A stretch of DNA of 54,049 nt from Sphingobacteriaceae bacterium UBA6709 (GTDB lineage: Bacteria; Bacteroidota; Bacteroidia; Sphingobacteriales; Sphingobacteriaceae): positions 47,472 through 101,520 of the forward strand of contig DKIV01000022.1 of assembly GCA_002454425.1 (NCBI GenBank), read 5' to 3'. Shown piece after piece: positions 35,208-43,358 of the stretch (within the stretch, counting starts at the first letter, position 1; each line of letters begins with the position of its first letter). Below the pieces are notes generated by a model. That model saw only the letters and a list, made by a program, of their open reading frames with translations, did not search any database and had not been told where the DNA came from. The position numbers and the translations under genes were made by a program.

Positions 35208-35861
35208 ATGAAAAAACAATTTCTAATTATCTTATTACTCTGCTGCTCTGCCTTTGCAAAGGCCCAATATGGAAATAGCGGTGTTGAGCTTGGTTTTACT
35301 GCCGGTCCTAATATCGGTTGGTTTTCTGTTGATGATGTTGACGCTGCTAAGAATGATGGCGTGAAGATCGGATATTCTTATGGAGTGCTTGCCGACTTCA
35401 CGCTCGCTCCTAATTATTATATAGGTACGGGCTTCACCCTGACATCTGTACATGGCCAGTTAATAGCAAATAGCGTAGCTTCGTCATCATATACGATCAC
35501 TAATAGCTATAAAGTTAATTATGTGGAAATACCTCTTACGCTCAAGCTTAAATCGGCACCTTCTGATTTAGGCCGCTTTTACGGCCAGTTTGGATTAGGA
35601 ACAGGCTTCAGAATAGGTAAGAAAGGATCATCGGAGGGAAAAAGGCTGGGAGAAGCCGCGGAATCTTTGCCCGCGGGGCATCTCGACAATGTCAACCGTA
35701 TTCGCCTGAGTTTAGTCATGGGCGCTGGTGCGGAATGGAGTATTGGTAATGGTATGTCATTCCTTACTGGCCTGACCTTTAATAACGCATTTACCAGAAC
35801 CTCCGGCAACCCGGAGATTAGTAGCAAATATGTAGCTTTGAACTTTGGGATTTTCTTTTGA
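35208..35861 (+). CDS. PorT family outer-membrane beta-barrel protein
   Basis: The 217-residue protein has a signal peptide ending at AKAQ (residue 20). About eight amphipathic beta-strands follow with a terminal Phe, as in outer-membrane barrels: ELGFTAGPNIGWFS, YSYGVLADFTLAPNYYIGTGF, YVEIPLTLKLK and YVALNFGIFF. The family is the PorT/OmpA-like PF13568 group. PorT itself is a T9SS component, but the family is broad, so a T9SS role is suggested only by the adjacency to gldB. A 7-bp hairpin (35860-35866 with 35875-35881) lies at the stop codon. Confidence 0.78.
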   Translation: MKKQFLIILLLCCSAFAKAQYGNSGVELGFTAGPNIGWFSVDDVDAAKNDGVKIGYSYGVLADFTLAPNYYIGTGFTLTSVHGQLIANSVASSSYTITNSYKVNYVEIPLTLKLKSAPSDLGRFYGQFGLGTGFRIGKKGSSEGKRLGEAAESLPAGHLDNVNRIRLSLVMGAGAEWSIGNGMSFLTGLTFNNAFTRTSGNPEISSKYVALNFGIFF

Positions 35862-35906
35862 TAAGGACGGCAACCCTTATCGATATCCCAATCTAAGATA
35901 TTAACA

Positions 35907-37547
35907 ATGAAAATAGCTTTAGCTCAATTAAATTATCATATTGGCAATTTCGACGCGAACAAGGCCAAAATCCTTAAGGCCATCGATGAGGCCAAAAAGC
36001 TGGGAGCGGAACTTGTAGTATTCGCAGAGCTCGCGGTATGTGGCTACCCCCCCCGCGACTTTTTAGAGTTTGATGAGTTTATTGATATGTGCGAGCAGTC
36101 GATAAGAGAAATTGCTGCGTCATGTACCGATATTGCCGCCATCATAGGTGCACCATCGAGAAATAGCGATGCTAAGGGAAAGGATCTTTTTAATTCAGCT
36201 TATTTCCTTGAGGCCGGAAAAGTACAGCAAGTAGTGCACAAGGCTCTCTTGCCAACTTACGATGTGTTTGATGAATATCGCTATTTTGAACCGGCAAGGA
36301 ACTTTTCATGTGTTGATTACAAGGGTCTGAAAATTGCGTTGACCATATGCGAGGATCTTTGGAATATTAACGACAATCCATTATATGTCAGTTCTCCTAT
36401 GGATATCCTGGTTCTGGAAGACCCAGAGCTGATGATTAATATTGCTGCGTCCCCTTTTTCTTATAAGCATGATGATGATCGTGTAAAGGTGTTAAGTGAC
36501 AATTGTCGTAAATATGGCCTTCCCATGCTTTATGTTAACCAGGTGGGAGCCCAGACGGAGTTGATTTTTGATGGGGGCTCTTTTGTGTTTGATAAAGATG
36601 GCGAGATGTTGGATCAACTGCCATACTTTGAAGAGGATATTAGAATGTTCCATTTTGATGGTTCTGTAATATCCGGACTCTCTCCGGTGCCTTATGTTCC
36701 TTTGCCTGATATTGAACAGATTCATAAAGGCTTGCTATTGGGCATTAAAGACTATTTTACTAAGTCAGGATTCACTAAGGCTGTGTTGGGATTATCCGGA
36801 GGCATTGACTCCGCCGTAGTGTGCGCGTTGGCTGCCGAAGCTCTAGGCGCCGCTAATGTGACAGCTGTACTAATGCCTTCGCGTTTTTCTACAGATCACT
36901 CAATTCAAGATGCTCTTGATCTGGTGAACAACCTGGGCTGTCAGCATCATATCGTTCCAATTCAGGAAGCCGTGGCAGCGTTTGAGCATATGCTCGAACC
37001 GGCTTTTGCCGGTTTGCCATTCAATATCGCGGAGGAAAATATTCAGGCAAGGGCCCGGGGACTTATTGTGATGGCTTTTTCAAACAAGTTCGGGTATATT
37101 CTTCTTAATACTTCTAATAAGAGTGAATGTGCTGTAGGCTATGGCACGTTATATGGGGATATGTGTGGAGCAATCGCTGTTATCGGAGATGTCTACAAGA
37201 CGCAGGTATACGAGCTCGCAAATTATATTAACCGCGAAAAAGAAGTGATCCCGCTTAATAGTATCGTGAAGCCACCATCCGCGGAGCTGAGACCCGATCA
37301 GAGAGACAGTGATTCTCTTCCTGATTATGACGTACTTGATCGCCTTTTGTTTGAATATGTAGAACAGAGAAAGAGCTCCAGGCAACTAATAGCCGAGGGT
37401 TTTGAGGAGACTATGGTAAAACGGGTCATTAAGTTGGTTAACAGCGCGGAGTTTAAACGATACCAAACGCCGCCGATACTAAGAGTTTCACCCAAGGCTT
37501 TTGGTATGGGACGCAGGATGCCTATCGTTGGAAAGTACCTTTCCTAA
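35907..37547 (+). CDS. nadE: Glutamine-dependent NAD+ synthetase
   Basis: The 546-residue enzyme converts deamido-NAD to NAD using glutamine. The N-terminal nitrilase-type glutaminase has the triad Glu41 (VVFAELAVCGYPP), Lys112 (HKALLPTYDVF) and Cys148 (LTICEDLWN). The C-terminal synthetase domain has the P-loop SGGIDS at 297-302 and the NTSNKSECAVGYGTLYGDMCG segment near 405-425. All key residues are present. It is 45 bp after the PorT-like gene in the same direction. Confidence 0.96.
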   Translation: MKIALAQLNYHIGNFDANKAKILKAIDEAKKLGAELVVFAELAVCGYPPRDFLEFDEFIDMCEQSIREIAASCTDIAAIIGAPSRNSDAKGKDLFNSAYFLEAGKVQQVVHKALLPTYDVFDEYRYFEPARNFSCVDYKGLKIALTICEDLWNINDNPLYVSSPMDILVLEDPELMINIAASPFSYKHDDDRVKVLSDNCRKYGLPMLYVNQVGAQTELIFDGGSFVFDKDGEMLDQLPYFEEDIRMFHFDGSVISGLSPVPYVPLPDIEQIHKGLLLGIKDYFTKSGFTKAVLGLSGGIDSAVVCALAAEALGAANVTAVLMPSRFSTDHSIQDALDLVNNLGCQHHIVPIQEAVAAFEHMLEPAFAGLPFNIAEENIQARARGLIVMAFSNKFGYILLNTSNKSECAVGYGTLYGDMCGAIAVIGDVYKTQVYELANYINREKEVIPLNSIVKPPSAELRPDQRDSDSLPDYDVLDRLLFEYVEQRKSSRQLIAEGFEETMVKRVIKLVNSAEFKRYQTPPILRVSPKAFGMGRRMPIVGKYLS

Positions 37548-37597
37548 GTAGACCGACGACTACGAATAATATGTAAAAAAAATCTAAATAATTACCT

Positions 37598-38110
37598 ATG
37601 AAAACATTGTCATTAATTTTTTTAATGCTGCTGAGTTTTAAAGCCGGCAGTGTGTATGATTTTAAGCTTAATTCTATTGATGGAGAGAAGCTTGAGCTGT
37701 CGCGTTACAAAGGCAAGAAGTTACTGATTGTAAATACCGCTTCTAAGTGTGGTTATACGCCTCAATATGCGGAATTGCAAAAGCTTGCGGATATGTACAA
37801 AGATAAGCTGGTTGTTGTTGGTTTTCCTGCGAATAACTTTGGGGGACAGGAGCCCGGCTCAAATAGCGATATTGAAGCGTTTTGTGAGAAGAATTATGGA
37901 GTTACGTTTCCTTTATCAGAGAAGCTTAGCGTAAAGGGTGAAGACATTGCTCCGTTATTTAAGTTTTTGACAACGACGGAGAATCCCGACTTCACTGGCG
38001 ACGTTAAATGGAATTTCGAGAAATTTTTGATTGATGAGCATGGAAAACTGATTCATCGGTTTAGATCTAGTGTTAAGCCCTTGTCGTCCGAATTGACTAA
38101 ATATTTGTAA
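37598..38110 (+). CDS. Glutathione peroxidase family protein (Cys-type)
   Basis: The 170-residue peroxidase has the peroxidatic Cys51 (TASKCGYTPQY) and the triad partners Gln84 (NNFGGQEPG) and Trp138 (KWNFEKF). Cys96 is at the place of the resolving Cys of thioredoxin-dependent 2-Cys members, so thioredoxin rather than glutathione is the likely reductant. The N-terminal 18 residues are hydrophobic and signal-like, suggesting periplasmic location. It sits alone between nadE and tRNA-Val. Confidence 0.9.
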   Translation: MKTLSLIFLMLLSFKAGSVYDFKLNSIDGEKLELSRYKGKKLLIVNTASKCGYTPQYAELQKLADMYKDKLVVVGFPANNFGGQEPGSNSDIEAFCEKNYGVTFPLSEKLSVKGEDIAPLFKFLTTTENPDFTGDVKWNFEKFLIDEHGKLIHRFRSSVKPLSSELTKYL

Positions 38111-38141
38111 TTCAGTAGCTTGCTTTATTTTTGTAAAAAAT

Positions 38142-38173
38142 TTTGCATAAGTGGGAATTAACACCCATATTTG
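38142..38173 (+). promoter_or_regulatory. Promoter of tRNA-Val
   Basis: TTTG at 38142-38145 and CATATTTG at 38166-38173 (one base from TAnnTTTG) are spaced by 20 bp. Transcription would start near 38180, about 10 bases before the tRNA. Confidence 0.5.
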
Positions 38174-38189
38174 CATTCCCAAACGGGAA

Positions 38190-38264
38190 GGAGGCTTAGC
38201 TCAGCTGGTTCAGAGCATCTGCCTTACAAGCAGAGGGTCACTGGTTCGAATCCAGTAGCCTCCA
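38190..38264 (+). tRNA. tRNA-Val (anticodon UAC)
   Basis: The cloverleaf is complete. The acceptor stem is GGAGGCT with AGCCTCC, the D stem is GCTC/GAGC, and the anticodon stem is TCTGC/GCAGA around CTTACAA. The T stem is ACTGG/CCAGT with loop TTCGAAT, and the discriminator base is A. The CCA end is not encoded (CAC follows). A terminator hairpin starts 3 bases later. Confidence 0.96.
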
Positions 38265-38267
38265 CAC

Positions 38268-38305
38268 AAAGGGACAATGAACATAAAATTCATTGTCCCT
38301 TTTTT
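38268..38305 (+). terminator. Terminator after tRNA-Val
   Basis: A 14-bp stem of AAAGGGACAATGAA (38268-38281) with TTCATTGTCCCTTT (38289-38302) and a 7-base loop is followed by a T-run. Confidence 0.85.
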
Positions 38306-38316
38306 GTTGGTCTTAA

Positions 38317-38367
38317 GGACAGTAACGTGCAACTTACAACTTCGTTCGCTGCACGCCGTTATTGTCC
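38317..38367. repeat. Second long hairpin downstream of tRNA-Val
   Basis: GGACAGTAACGTGCA (38317-38331) pairs with the segment at 38350-38367, giving 11 pairs (one G-U), a 3-base bulge and four more pairs. Its outer arms resemble those of the preceding terminator (GGACAAT/ATTGTCC). It lies before the 3' end of the minus-strand ferritin-like gene and could serve that gene as terminator. Confidence 0.5.
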
Positions 38368-38388
38368 CCCGGTATTATAGAAAGTCCC

Positions 38389-39243
38389 TTAAAGTTTGTA
38401 TCCCGTTTTCAGGAAGAGATTAGCAATTGTTGTGACTTCCGTTTTTGTTAAGAATTCGTCGAAAGATTCTGCTGCTGCTGCCTTACTTACGGATGTTCCA
38501 TTGATCCCTGTAATTTCAACTCCTGCCTGCATGGTGTTGTTTTCGCGGGTATAGACAGGATTTACAGCGGCAATTCCGGTGTCGTTTCCGCTGTCTCCCG
38601 TCCCCAGGCTAATCCATGGCTTTAACGTTGGAGCTCCGTTGGCCGCAAGCATCTGGCGTATATGTGAAGCATGTCTTGCCTCTACAGAATGTATTTGAAG
38701 AGCAGTGGTAAGCACCGCGTTTCCTTTCAAAACGGGTGCCTGACCTTTATATGCTCTTACCCCCGTGTCTTCAAATGCCGTGGCTACTTTTAGAAAGGTA
38801 GCATAGTCGCTGTATACCGCGCTGAAGGTACCTCCAGCGGTAAAGTCGAAGTTTGCGTATTCCAGCGGACTTCTTGCCTGATTTCCCAAGGCTCCTTTTA
38901 AGAGGTCAACATGAGCCTTTTCGTGATCTCTGATTACGGTTATGGCAGTTGTTGGCGCCCCGGAAGGGATGAGACCGGGAGCGGCCAACAGCGCGTGATT
39001 ATAAAAATGGTATTCCAGGTATTCCAGTGTAAGCGCAAAATTAAGCACGTCATTAACCGATGCCGGTGCAGATTGCCCATAGGCTTTGCTGAATAGTGAT
39101 CCCAAAGCCATAGGCATTGCTGCTAAAGAAATCTTCTTACCGATTTGAAAAAAATCCTGCATTGCCTTGCGTCTTGGATTTATTCTCTCATAGATCTCGC
39201 CATCAACTTTCTCAATCTCTTCTAAGATGTTTATAATATTCAT
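38389..39243 (-). CDS. Exported ferritin-like domain protein (paralogue 2)
   Basis: The 284-residue protein has a ferritin-like four-helix bundle (about 60-215). Candidate di-iron ligands are Glu in LEYLEYHFYNH, EKAHVD, AFEDTGVRAY and VEARHASHIR. A twin-Arg-like RR and hydrophobic segment (KKISLAAMPMALGSLF, about 36-52) suggest export, though RRKAMQ is not a classical Tat motif. A Thr/Gly-rich tail follows. It lies 11 bp after a second ferritin-like gene in one operon. The desiccation-related/ferritin-like family is of unknown function; iron handling or oxidative protection is inferred. Confidence 0.82.
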   Translation of the reverse strand: MNIINILEEIEKVDGEIYERINPRRKAMQDFFQIGKKISLAAMPMALGSLFSKAYGQSAPASVNDVLNFALTLEYLEYHFYNHALLAAPGLIPSGAPTTAITVIRDHEKAHVDLLKGALGNQARSPLEYANFDFTAGGTFSAVYSDYATFLKVATAFEDTGVRAYKGQAPVLKGNAVLTTALQIHSVEARHASHIRQMLAANGAPTLKPWISLGTGDSGNDTGIAAVNPVYTRENNTMQAGVEITGINGTSVSKAAAAESFDEFLTKTEVTTIANLFLKTGYKL

Positions 39244-39254
39244 GATGTTTAGAT

Positions 39255-39974
39255 TTAAAGGTTAATAACAGTGATTTTAGTCTTGATGTATTTGCTTGCG
39301 GCTGCTAATACTTTGTCTGGCGATAAGGCCGCATCTAAGCCTCCTCCAGCATTCGACCCCAAAGCGCTTAGACTTGATAGATCGGCAAAGGACCCATTGC
39401 TGATTTGATCTCTGACCCAGGCTGCGTGTCGAGCCTCTACTGAAACTATCTGTCCGGCAATAACGAGGTTTGCGTCAGTCTTTATCAGTACTCCGGCGCC
39501 ATTGTAAGCCGCTACTCCTAAGTCCTCAAACGCTTGTGCCGCGGCGAGAACGCTTGCTCCATCGCTGAAGTTAATTGATGAAAAGTCGACTTCCAGATCA
39601 CCGATTGCCGCGCTGCCGAGTGCTTTTTTGAAAAACTCCCGATGTGCTATTTCATGGTACTGGACGTCCTGAAAGTAGTTTTTCTGCGTTGTAGTGAATG
39701 ATGACGGGGGCGCGGAGGCCACTTTTATATAAAAGGCTGCTTCCAATTGCTCTAACGCATAAGCATAATTTAGCACGCCCTTATCGTCCTTAAAGTTTAA
39801 AGTCGCGCCGTCAGAAGGAGTAGAGTCGTGATCTTTCTTACACCCTACGGCAACTAAGGCCATGGCGGCGGCTCCGGCGCCAGCATATTTTAGGAAGGAG
39901 CGACGTTGCAAACTTGCGTTAAAACCGTCATTTTGAAGGGTTATGGTTTCCTGGTTCTCTGTTAACTTTTCCAT
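39255..39974 (-). CDS. Tat-exported ferritin-like lipoprotein (paralogue 1)
   Basis: The 239-residue protein has a twin-arginine signal, RRSFLKYAGAGAAAMALVAVGC, split here as RRSFLK (24-29) then a hydrophobic stretch to Cys45, which looks like a lipobox. It is thus probably exported folded and lipid-anchored. The ferritin-like bundle (about 65-215) has LEQLEAAFY, YHEIAHREF, AFEDLGVAAY and VEARHAAWVR as candidate metal sites. Folded export fits a metal-loaded protein. It is the first gene of the operon and is divergent from the ECF sigma gene. Confidence 0.85.
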   Translation of the reverse strand: MEKLTENQETITLQNDGFNASLQRRSFLKYAGAGAAAMALVAVGCKKDHDSTPSDGATLNFKDDKGVLNYAYALEQLEAAFYIKVASAPPSSFTTTQKNYFQDVQYHEIAHREFFKKALGSAAIGDLEVDFSSINFSDGASVLAAAQAFEDLGVAAYNGAGVLIKTDANLVIAGQIVSVEARHAAWVRDQISNGSFADLSSLSALGSNAGGGLDAALSPDKVLAAASKYIKTKITVINL

Positions 39975-40364
39975 AGTAGATGTTTTATGGCGTTAATTCA
40001 ATTGTTTAATTAAATGCACTTACGAGAGTTGCGGATGTTTGGATTTCATAATTGAAAAAATATTTTTCAGTTGTGAAATGTAGCAGCCCGGGAGACAATA
40101 GCTCGTTAAAAGTTTGTCTCCTTTGCTAGCCATCGCACTTGTGCTGCTCCTTACAGCGCCTGGATGTACATGTGTGTCTTAAGAATCGTATTCTGGGCGT
40201 TTGTATAAATAGCGGATTTTAGTATCTATTGAGTTGTTCTTGTTACGCTTGTGTTATTTGAAGAACTTTTTTGAAAATTCGCTGTTAACAAATTGTTGAA
40301 GGATTTGCAAGAGTCAATCCATGGCAAATCTTTCCACGGGGCAGTATTTTTTAATTCATCATCT
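39975..40364. promoter_or_regulatory. Divergent control region, ferritin-like / ECF sigma
   Basis: This 390-bp gap has no supported gene. GGAGACAA (40091-40098) and TTGTCTCC (40114-40121) form a perfect 8-bp inverted repeat with a 15-base spacer. AGAATCGTATTCT, with 5-bp arms, lies near 40181-40193. No exact TAnnTTTG is present in either direction, which fits control by a dedicated ECF sigma factor rather than the housekeeping one. In-frame TTG codons at 40293 and 40296 might start the sigma gene. Confidence 0.4.
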
Positions 40365-40916
40365 TTGAAAAACCAATCGAAGCTAGCTGAGCACGAAATT
40401 ATCTCGCTATTGTTACAAAAAGACGAGAGGGCGTTTAATTATCTTTACGATAATTATGCTGCGGCTATCTATGGGGTCGTCATTAAGATAGTGTGTGAAA
40501 AAGAGTATACTGACGAGATCATGCAGGATGTTTTTGTGCGTATATGGAAAAATATTCAACAATTTGATAGGGAAAAAGGACGTTTATATACCTGGATGAT
40601 TTGTTTAGCCCGAAACACAACTTTAGATTATGTTAAGTCTAAAGGTTTTCAAAATGAACAAAAAAACCAGGAGATTCCCGATTCCGTAAATAACAGTGAG
40701 CAATATGCTACACTTTCCGATGTTGAACATATAGGTATGCGCGAGGTATTGTCGGGCTTAAAACAAGAGTGGCGTATTTTAATAGAGTTGGCCTATTTTA
40801 AAGGCTATACGCAGCAGGAGATCGCAAAGGATCTTGATATTCCTGTCGGGACGGTTAAGACGAGAATGCGAAACGCATTCATTGAGCTTAGAGTTTTGTT
40901 AAAAGATTACAGATAA
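40365..40916 (+). CDS. ECF-type RNA polymerase sigma factor
   Basis: The sigma-70 region 2 spans about residues 10-85 (YNYLYDNYAA-like DERAFNYLYDNYAAAIYGVV, then TDEIMQDVFVRIWKNI and GRLYTWMICLARN). Region 4 lies near 120-180 (LIELAYFKGYTQQEIAKDLDIPVG). No in-frame ATG precedes region 2, so the start must be non-ATG. TTG at 40365, giving MKNQSKLAEHEII and 183 residues, has the usual ECF length, while TTG at 40293 would give 207. It is followed after 2 bp by its anti-sigma gene and probably controls the divergent ferritin-like genes. Confidence 0.85.
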   Translation: MKNQSKLAEHEIISLLLQKDERAFNYLYDNYAAAIYGVVIKIVCEKEYTDEIMQDVFVRIWKNIQQFDREKGRLYTWMICLARNTTLDYVKSKGFQNEQKNQEIPDSVNNSEQYATLSDVEHIGMREVLSGLKQEWRILIELAYFKGYTQQEIAKDLDIPVGTVKTRMRNAFIELRVLLKDYR

Positions 40917-40918
40917 CA

Positions 40919-41725
40919 TTGGATACTAAAGAATACATATCGTCTGGTATTATTGAAGCCTTCGTGATGGGTACGGCTTCTGAAGAAGAAGTGCGTATTT
41001 TGCATTGCATACAGGAGCATAACCCGGAGGTCAGAGAGGCTGTTTTGGAAGCACAGCTCACTATTGAGCAGTTGGCGTCCTCGCAAGCAGTCATTCCTCC
41101 TCCTGAACTAAAGGCAACGATATGGAATAAGCTTTCAGGCGAGGAAAGTTCTCAATCGCCGTTACATGACATCCGTCCCGAGTTTGTTGCAGCCAGCGAG
41201 CCATCGGTGAGTAATGAAAAATCCCTTTCTTTCAAATGGTCCTTAGTTGCCGCTAGTTTGGCCTTAGTGTTCAGTATCGGTTTAAATATTTATTTGATTC
41301 AAGTGCGCAGGGATCGCGATGCTCAAATTGTCGCGCTCTCTAACGCTCAAAAGAGTAGCAGCTTGGAAAATCGGCGTCTTCAGGAAAAGTGGGCTTTGGC
41401 GAGTAATCCGAAGATGAAGATCATCCCTCTGTTAGGAGTAGGAAGTCATCCGGACATGAAAGCTATCGTATATTTTGATAGAGAAGCAAAAAGTGTTTAT
41501 TTGACTCTTGAGAATTTACCTAAGACGGCGCCAGACAAGCAATATCAGCTATGGGCTATTGTAAATGGTGCTCCGGTTAGTCTGGGTGTTTTTCAGCAGG
41601 AAGACAATGTTGTCCAGAAAATGACGGATGCTGCTGACGCGCAGGCCTTTGCCATTACCCTGGAAAAAGCTGGCGGAAGCTCCGTGCCGACAATGTCCAA
41701 CATGTACGTAATGGGAAAAGTCTGA
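40919..41725 (+). CDS. Anti-sigma factor, RskA C-terminal type
   Basis: The 268-residue inner-membrane protein has a cytosolic N-terminal sigma-binding region (about 1-85, MDTKEYISSGIIEAFVMGTAS). One membrane helix follows (about 107-127, WSLVAASLALVFSIGLNIYL), then a short coiled coil and a periplasmic RskA-like domain (about 160-268, AIVYFDREAKSVYLTLENLP, YQLWAIVNGAPVSLGVF). It would hold the upstream sigma factor until an envelope signal arrives. The start is TTG; no ATG is available, so both genes of this pair start on TTG. The 2-bp spacing shows coupling. Confidence 0.87.
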   Translation: MDTKEYISSGIIEAFVMGTASEEEVRILHCIQEHNPEVREAVLEAQLTIEQLASSQAVIPPPELKATIWNKLSGEESSQSPLHDIRPEFVAASEPSVSNEKSLSFKWSLVAASLALVFSIGLNIYLIQVRRDRDAQIVALSNAQKSSSLENRRLQEKWALASNPKMKIIPLLGVGSHPDMKAIVYFDREAKSVYLTLENLPKTAPDKQYQLWAIVNGAPVSLGVFQQEDNVVQKMTDAADAQAFAITLEKAGGSSVPTMSNMYVMGKV

Positions 41726-41763
41726 ACTTTCACCATACATCATTAACGGTGCCGGCCTGCGTG

Positions 41764-42831
41764 TTATCCTTTGGGGCGTATCAAGCTGCGTTGAAACGGG
41801 CTCTGGTGGTTATCATACAAGTCTAAGGTGTTATGCAGTTGCTCCAGGATTATCTTTTTAAGTTCCGGAGGGTTTATAACCTTCACTAAACTCATAAACT
41901 GGCATATCCAACTTATCAATTCCCGATTGATGCCACAGGTTAAGGTCATGATGTAATTGCCGCATTTCTTTATTTCGTAATTCGCTGTGGGATGCCAGAA
42001 ATGCGAGCTTATATATTCGCCGGCAGCTCTTGAGAACTCAAGCTCTATCTGATATATCTGAGCGTCCAGATTTTCGGATATTCCGAAACGCCTGTCCATT
42101 TGTTCCTGCGTAATGTGAACATAAGCCGAGTGATCGAACATATCGTTGGTGGTGACAAACTCTTTCAGCTGAACGATAGACAAAATGATGAGCCTATCAA
42201 TCTCATCTTCAATAGCTGCCATATAAACGCAACCGCGATGGTATAAGATCTGCATAGGTAGCAGGAGGTGTTCGTTCTCGTAGAATCGTTCTTCCATGCC
42301 ACTATGATCTAATACCAATTTTAATATTTTGATTTTTCGCTGATTCTGTACTGCCCAGATGCACTTATTTAGAACATCGTTAAAGTGTGCGGAATAGGGC
42401 TCCTCCTGGAACTTACTCGAGCGGATTTCTAATTGATGCGCGTTGCTGTTGTATTCAAACTTACTTTTGCTGTTTTGCTTATAAAAGGCAGCTTCGATAA
42501 GATCAATATCTTCACTTCGGGCGCTTAGTATATTCAGAGGTGTAAAGTTCCGTAACAGATAGAATGAGTTAATGAATTCATCGGATACCTTTTCGCTTAC
42601 TGATTCGTTGAATTCAATCTTCCAGGTCTTACGATTTTTTTCGCTTTGGGTAACTTTTAGGTGTTCGTTTTTCTGAAGAAGGCCATTAATGAGATCAAGA
42701 TCTCTATATAGCTGCCTTTGGGAAACGTTAATTCCAACATTTTTCGCCCATCTTTCGATGATCTCGATAGTCACAGCTGATACTTTCAGCCTGTTGTAAA
42801 TCATTAAAAGTCGCCTGGCTTTTGTTGGCAT
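41764..42831 (-). CDS. WYL-domain transcriptional regulator
   Basis: The 355-residue protein has an N-terminal winged helix (about 1-60, TIEIIERWAKNVGINVSQRQLYRDLDLI) and a central WYL-like domain (about 140-240) with LLPMQILYHRGCVYMAAIED in place of the WYL core. A C-terminal extension ends the protein. Such regulators sense small molecules or nucleic acids. The target is unknown; no operon partner is adjacent. The upstream 527-bp gap contains dyads that may be operators. Confidence 0.82.
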   Translation of the reverse strand: MPTKARRLLMIYNRLKVSAVTIEIIERWAKNVGINVSQRQLYRDLDLINGLLQKNEHLKVTQSEKNRKTWKIEFNESVSEKVSDEFINSFYLLRNFTPLNILSARSEDIDLIEAAFYKQNSKSKFEYNSNAHQLEIRSSKFQEEPYSAHFNDVLNKCIWAVQNQRKIKILKLVLDHSGMEERFYENEHLLLPMQILYHRGCVYMAAIEDEIDRLIILSIVQLKEFVTTNDMFDHSAYVHITQEQMDRRFGISENLDAQIYQIELEFSRAAGEYISSHFWHPTANYEIKKCGNYIMTLTCGINRELISWICQFMSLVKVINPPELKKIILEQLHNTLDLYDNHQSPFQRSLIRPKG

Positions 42832-43358
42832 AACAGCAGAGTTCGAAATACGTTATTAAAAATACTTATACGGGAGCCCTCACACAGGGCCAAATCAGCA
42901 TCTATAGCATTAGCTAAATGTCGGCTTAATAAACGTAAAAACAAAAATACCAGCCGCTATCCGATATATAATCTCGTAGCTGGACTGGTTAAGTTTTTCT
43001 CCATTAAATGGTAAGTACTTTATTGAAGGTTGAGGTGCCTGCGACTCCGCAAACGCGAGCCTCATAAAGTTTCGGACAGCTCTCAACCCTGGCATCTTGA
43101 GAATGCCTTATTTGAAAGCCTTTTAAACAAATATAATAGCTCAGTTTGACAAAGCTTGTCAAACAGCGATCTTTTCAAATACAGGAGCTTAGGGGTGGAC
43201 GCTCATTTTTAAGCAATTAGCAGTGTTCTTCATTACTGTTAATTGTCAGCAAAAAAAGAATTGGAGAGATTTTGAGGCTTGAGGCACGATAGATACTGAG
43301 AGTTTCCTGTTTTACACGAAACCCTCAGTCTTTATAAATCTAGTTCGTTGAAGGGGGC
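42832..43358. other. Long gap upstream of the WYL gene with dyads
   Basis: I find no convincing gene in these 527 bp. They contain a GCCCT/AGGGC hairpin (42876-42890), GTTTGAC/GTCAAAC with a 7-base spacer (43144-43164), a TTGAGGC direct repeat (43272-43285) and an imperfect hairpin ACTGAG-GTTTC / GAAAC-CTCAGT (43295-43329). The last could terminate the iscA-type gene transcribed from the other side. A 61-codon open frame at 42910-43095 has no coding features. Confidence 0.45.

Noticed and set aside
38190..38388. tRNA-Val as an integration site with an adjacent genomic island
   Set aside because: No integrase and no second copy of the tRNA 3' end was found, and the neighbouring genes look like ordinary chromosomal genes.
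42910..43095. Minus-strand 61-codon frame upstream of the WYL gene
   Set aside because: No family pattern or conserved start; only a weak hydrophobic C-terminal stretch. Could be decayed sequence but cannot be supported.
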